DNA of 49,881 bases. It comes from Alphaproteobacteria bacterium (lineage in GTDB: Bacteria; Pseudomonadota; Alphaproteobacteria; Micropepsales; Micropepsaceae). The stretch lies in the NCBI GenBank assembly GCA_947474645.1, contig CANJJD010000018.1:1-49881 (forward strand). Direction: 5' to 3'. Each line of letters begins with the position of its first letter. The first letter of the stretch is position 1. A program made the translations under genes and the position numbers. The notes beneath the pieces are model-generated. The model was not told the origin of the DNA. It searched no databases and was given only the letters and a program-made list of their open reading frames with translations. Positions 48,422 through 49,881 of this stretch are shown here, piece after piece.

Positions 48422-49063
48422 ATGAAACTCGACATGCTGGCCGCCGCTAGCGGCCTTGCGCTAAGCGCCTTTTTGATCGCCTCGCCCGTGTCCGCGCAAT
48501 CGGCCCGCGTCGATGCCAACGGCAATCCCACCACCGATTCCACGCCGGCGGAAAAGGCCGAAACAGCCCGCATCAACGCCCAGGAAGGCGTCACCACCAC
48601 CGGTCCCAGCGCTGCCGCCACCGCGCAATCCGATGCCAACAATGCGCAGTACCAGGCCCAGCAGCAGCAGTATCAGCAGCAGTTGCAGAACAATCAGGCC
48701 GCGCAGGCCAAGTACCAGGATCGCAGCGCCGCCTATCAGGCGCTGCGTGAGCGTTATGCGGCCGAGCGCGCCGCTTATCAGCGCGGCATCTGGCCGGATC
48801 GCTATGTGAAGTGGGTGATCGTGGAGCGCGATGCCAACCTGATCGGCGAACGCGTGCAATTGATCACCGGCAGCCGCGTCGGCACGGTGATCGATACCGC
48901 CCATGCCGCCAATGGCAATGTCACCGCGCTGCTGGTGCGCCTGGACGATGACAAGATCGTTTGGATCGACTCCAACGATGTGCGTTACAACCGCGCCGAC
49001 GGCATCGTGATGACCAACCTGCGGGCCGCCGACCTGCGCCATATGGCGGACGAACGGCTCTAA
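48422..49063 (+). CDS. Exported Gln/Ala-rich protein with PRC-barrel-like C-terminus
   Basis: A 213-residue protein from ATG 48422, with AAAGGAG upstream and a signal peptide ending PVSAQS. Residues ~75-125 are strongly Gln/Ala/Tyr-rich and likely helical (YQAQQQQYQQQLQNNQ). The C-terminal region (RDANLIGERVQLITGSRVGTVIDT...VRLDDDKIVWIDSNDVRYN) has the pattern of a PRC-barrel-like domain, which suggests binding of protein or RNA partners. Similar secreted proteins occur in alphaproteobacteria without known function. A strong terminator follows. Confidence 0.75.
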   Translation: MKLDMLAAASGLALSAFLIASPVSAQSARVDANGNPTTDSTPAEKAETARINAQEGVTTTGPSAAATAQSDANNAQYQAQQQQYQQQLQNNQAAQAKYQDRSAAYQALRERYAAERAAYQRGIWPDRYVKWVIVERDANLIGERVQLITGSRVGTVIDTAHAANGNVTALLVRLDDDKIVWIDSNDVRYNRADGIVMTNLRAADLRHMADERL

Positions 49064-49083
49064 AGCCTGCCGCTTAGAAGGAC

Positions 49084-49115
49084 AAAGGCGCGCGAGATTC
49101 TCGCGCGCCTTTTTC
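49084..49115 (+). terminator. Rho-independent terminator
   Basis: AAAGGCGCGCGA (49084-49095) pairs perfectly with TCGCGCGCCTTT (49101-49112) around gattc, followed by TTTCTTT. It ends the transcript of the Gln-rich exported protein and separates it from the rRNA operon. Confidence 0.9.
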
Positions 49116-49744
49116 TTTGGAAAAAAATCAAATATAATCAATGCGTTAGAAGAGTTCCCGGGGTGTCTAAAGCTGCTGCTGCCCAGCCGGGACAGCGTGC
49201 ACTTGGGGCCAGGCGCCGGAAGGCGCGCAAAAGCCTTTGTTTATAGGCTTTTCGGGCCCGTCGCAGGGTTGCTCCCGCCCGCTGTGGCTCCTGCCGGCGC
49301 CGCACCTATATATGGGGCGCGCAGGGGGCGATTGTTGCAGCGCCGAAGCAGTCCACAGCCCCCGGAAAAAAAGGCTCTTTTCGGGGCATTTTTGGGTTTG
49401 ACTTGCCCAGACCCCGCACCTATAACCCGCGCCCACGCTGCTTCGCGGCTGATGTTGCGAAGTGGTGTTTACCGTTGAATTTAGACGCGAAAAACGTCGG
49501 CGGGCGCTGTTTGACATTGTGATTTAAGGAAGGGGAACGCGGGCGGCGGCTTGGTAGCCATTCGCGTCAAAGGTCAAACTTTGACGCAACACTATCGAGC
49601 AGCGACGTTTGAATGCTCGCGTTCTTCTGCAAGACAAAATTGTACAAATGTTCGGCCGTCGAAAGATGGCCAAACCCTAGTCAATCAGTTTTGCGAATAA
49701 CGCAAATACAAGAGCGTTCAGCGTCGTCTGCGCACTAGGATCAA
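49116..49744 (+). other. rRNA operon upstream region
   Basis: About 630 bases before 16S rRNA with no gene. It holds an AAAAGCCT/AGGCTTTT hairpin (49229-49252) that could end read-through transcription, a TATATAT element near 49307, and the promoter listed separately. The last ~300 bases are the rRNA leader. The word CCGCACCTATA occurs at 49300-49310 and 49415-49424, suggesting a second, weaker promoter. Confidence 0.6.
49398..49426 (+). promoter_or_regulatory. rRNA operon promoter
   Basis: TTGACT (49398-49403) and TATAAC (49421-49426) are separated by exactly 17 bases, close to the primary sigma-factor consensus. It points at the 16S gene, which begins about 310 bases downstream. Confidence 0.7.
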
Positions 49745-49881
49745 AAACATGAGAGTTTGATCCTGGCTCAGAACGAACGCTGGCGGCAGGCCTCAAACAT
49801 GCAAGTCTAGGGGGTGTAGCAATACATCACCGGCGGACGGGTGCGTAACACGTGGGAATATACCTTTTGGTTCGGAACAAC
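49745..49881 (+). rRNA. 16S ribosomal RNA, 5' part (cut by window)
   Basis: It contains AGAGTTTGATCCTGGCTCAG (from 49752), ACGAACGCTGGCGGCAGGC, ATGCAAGTC and GGCGGACGGGTG, all conserved at the 5' end of bacterial 16S. The start at ~49745 is placed seven bases before AGAGTTTGATC as in E. coli. The pattern is alphaproteobacterial. The gene continues beyond the window. Confidence 0.97.

Noticed and set aside
48640-48720. CAG-rich repeat as a DNA repeat element
   Set aside because: It is explained by the Gln-rich coding sequence of the exported protein.

Overview
The window is GC-rich bacterial chromosome. It ends in the first ~137 bases of a 16S rRNA gene whose sequence is alphaproteobacterial; from memory it resembles Rhizomicrobium/Micropepsaceae-type sequences, but this was not searched. 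Two TonB-dependent receptors, three RND pumps, an MlaA lipoprotein and an OprP-type porin fit a Gram-negative, nutrient-scavenging alphaproteobacterium.

Layout. 1-148: tail of an IS3-type insertion sequence cut by the window edge. 372-9192: a DedA membrane protein, divergent from a translationally coupled mdtABC-like tripartite efflux operon with odd features (Cys-rich tail on the adaptor; Asp-to-Asn change and a low-complexity insertion in the second pump). 9195-9300: a cruciform-like palindromic repeat. 9315-16988: MlaA, a GT-C-like membrane protein with an SDR oxidoreductase, a TonB receptor, and a PhoA-family phosphatase. 17029-24511: an Lrp regulator divergent from a set made of a glutamate-1-semialdehyde-aminomutase-like enzyme, a ceramidase-like secreted hydrolase and a beta-propeller/amidohydrolase fusion, then a small membrane protein. 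24596-30097: two tandem FKBP prolyl isomerases and a second RND adaptor/pump pair. 30354-35921: a sulfate-uptake operon (OprP-like porin, Sbp, CysT, CysW, short CysA) headed by an Rrf2 regulator, with a candidate operator over its promoter. 35918-39900: a TonB receptor and FAD-dependent oxidoreductase operon. 40088-40486: a gene-free stretch packed with base-paired stems and closed by a Rho-independent terminator, here proposed to be a structured RNA with some resemblance to HEARO/OMEGA RNAs. 40600-44548: a lipoprotein, a relic of a GH51 arabinofuranosidase, an aldose 1-epimerase and RecQ.

44706-47521 is a compact integrative element. It is bounded by a perfect 13-bp repeat whose right copy is the 3' end of tRNA-Ser(GCU). 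It carries a truncated adenine methyltransferase and a coupled three-gene set: an HTH/DnaA-N-like initiator with internal tandem repeats, an excisionase-like protein and a tyrosine integrase. Arm-type repeats lie just inside both ends.

47505 to the end: tRNA-Ser, a CBS-domain protein, a secreted Gln-rich protein, a strong terminator, and the rRNA operon leader with a consensus-like promoter running into 16S rRNA.

The most unusual parts are the structured RNA locus, the tRNA-Ser mini-element with a lambda-O-like initiator, and the asymmetrical MdtBC-like pump pair. All functions are read from sequence alone; nothing was searched.
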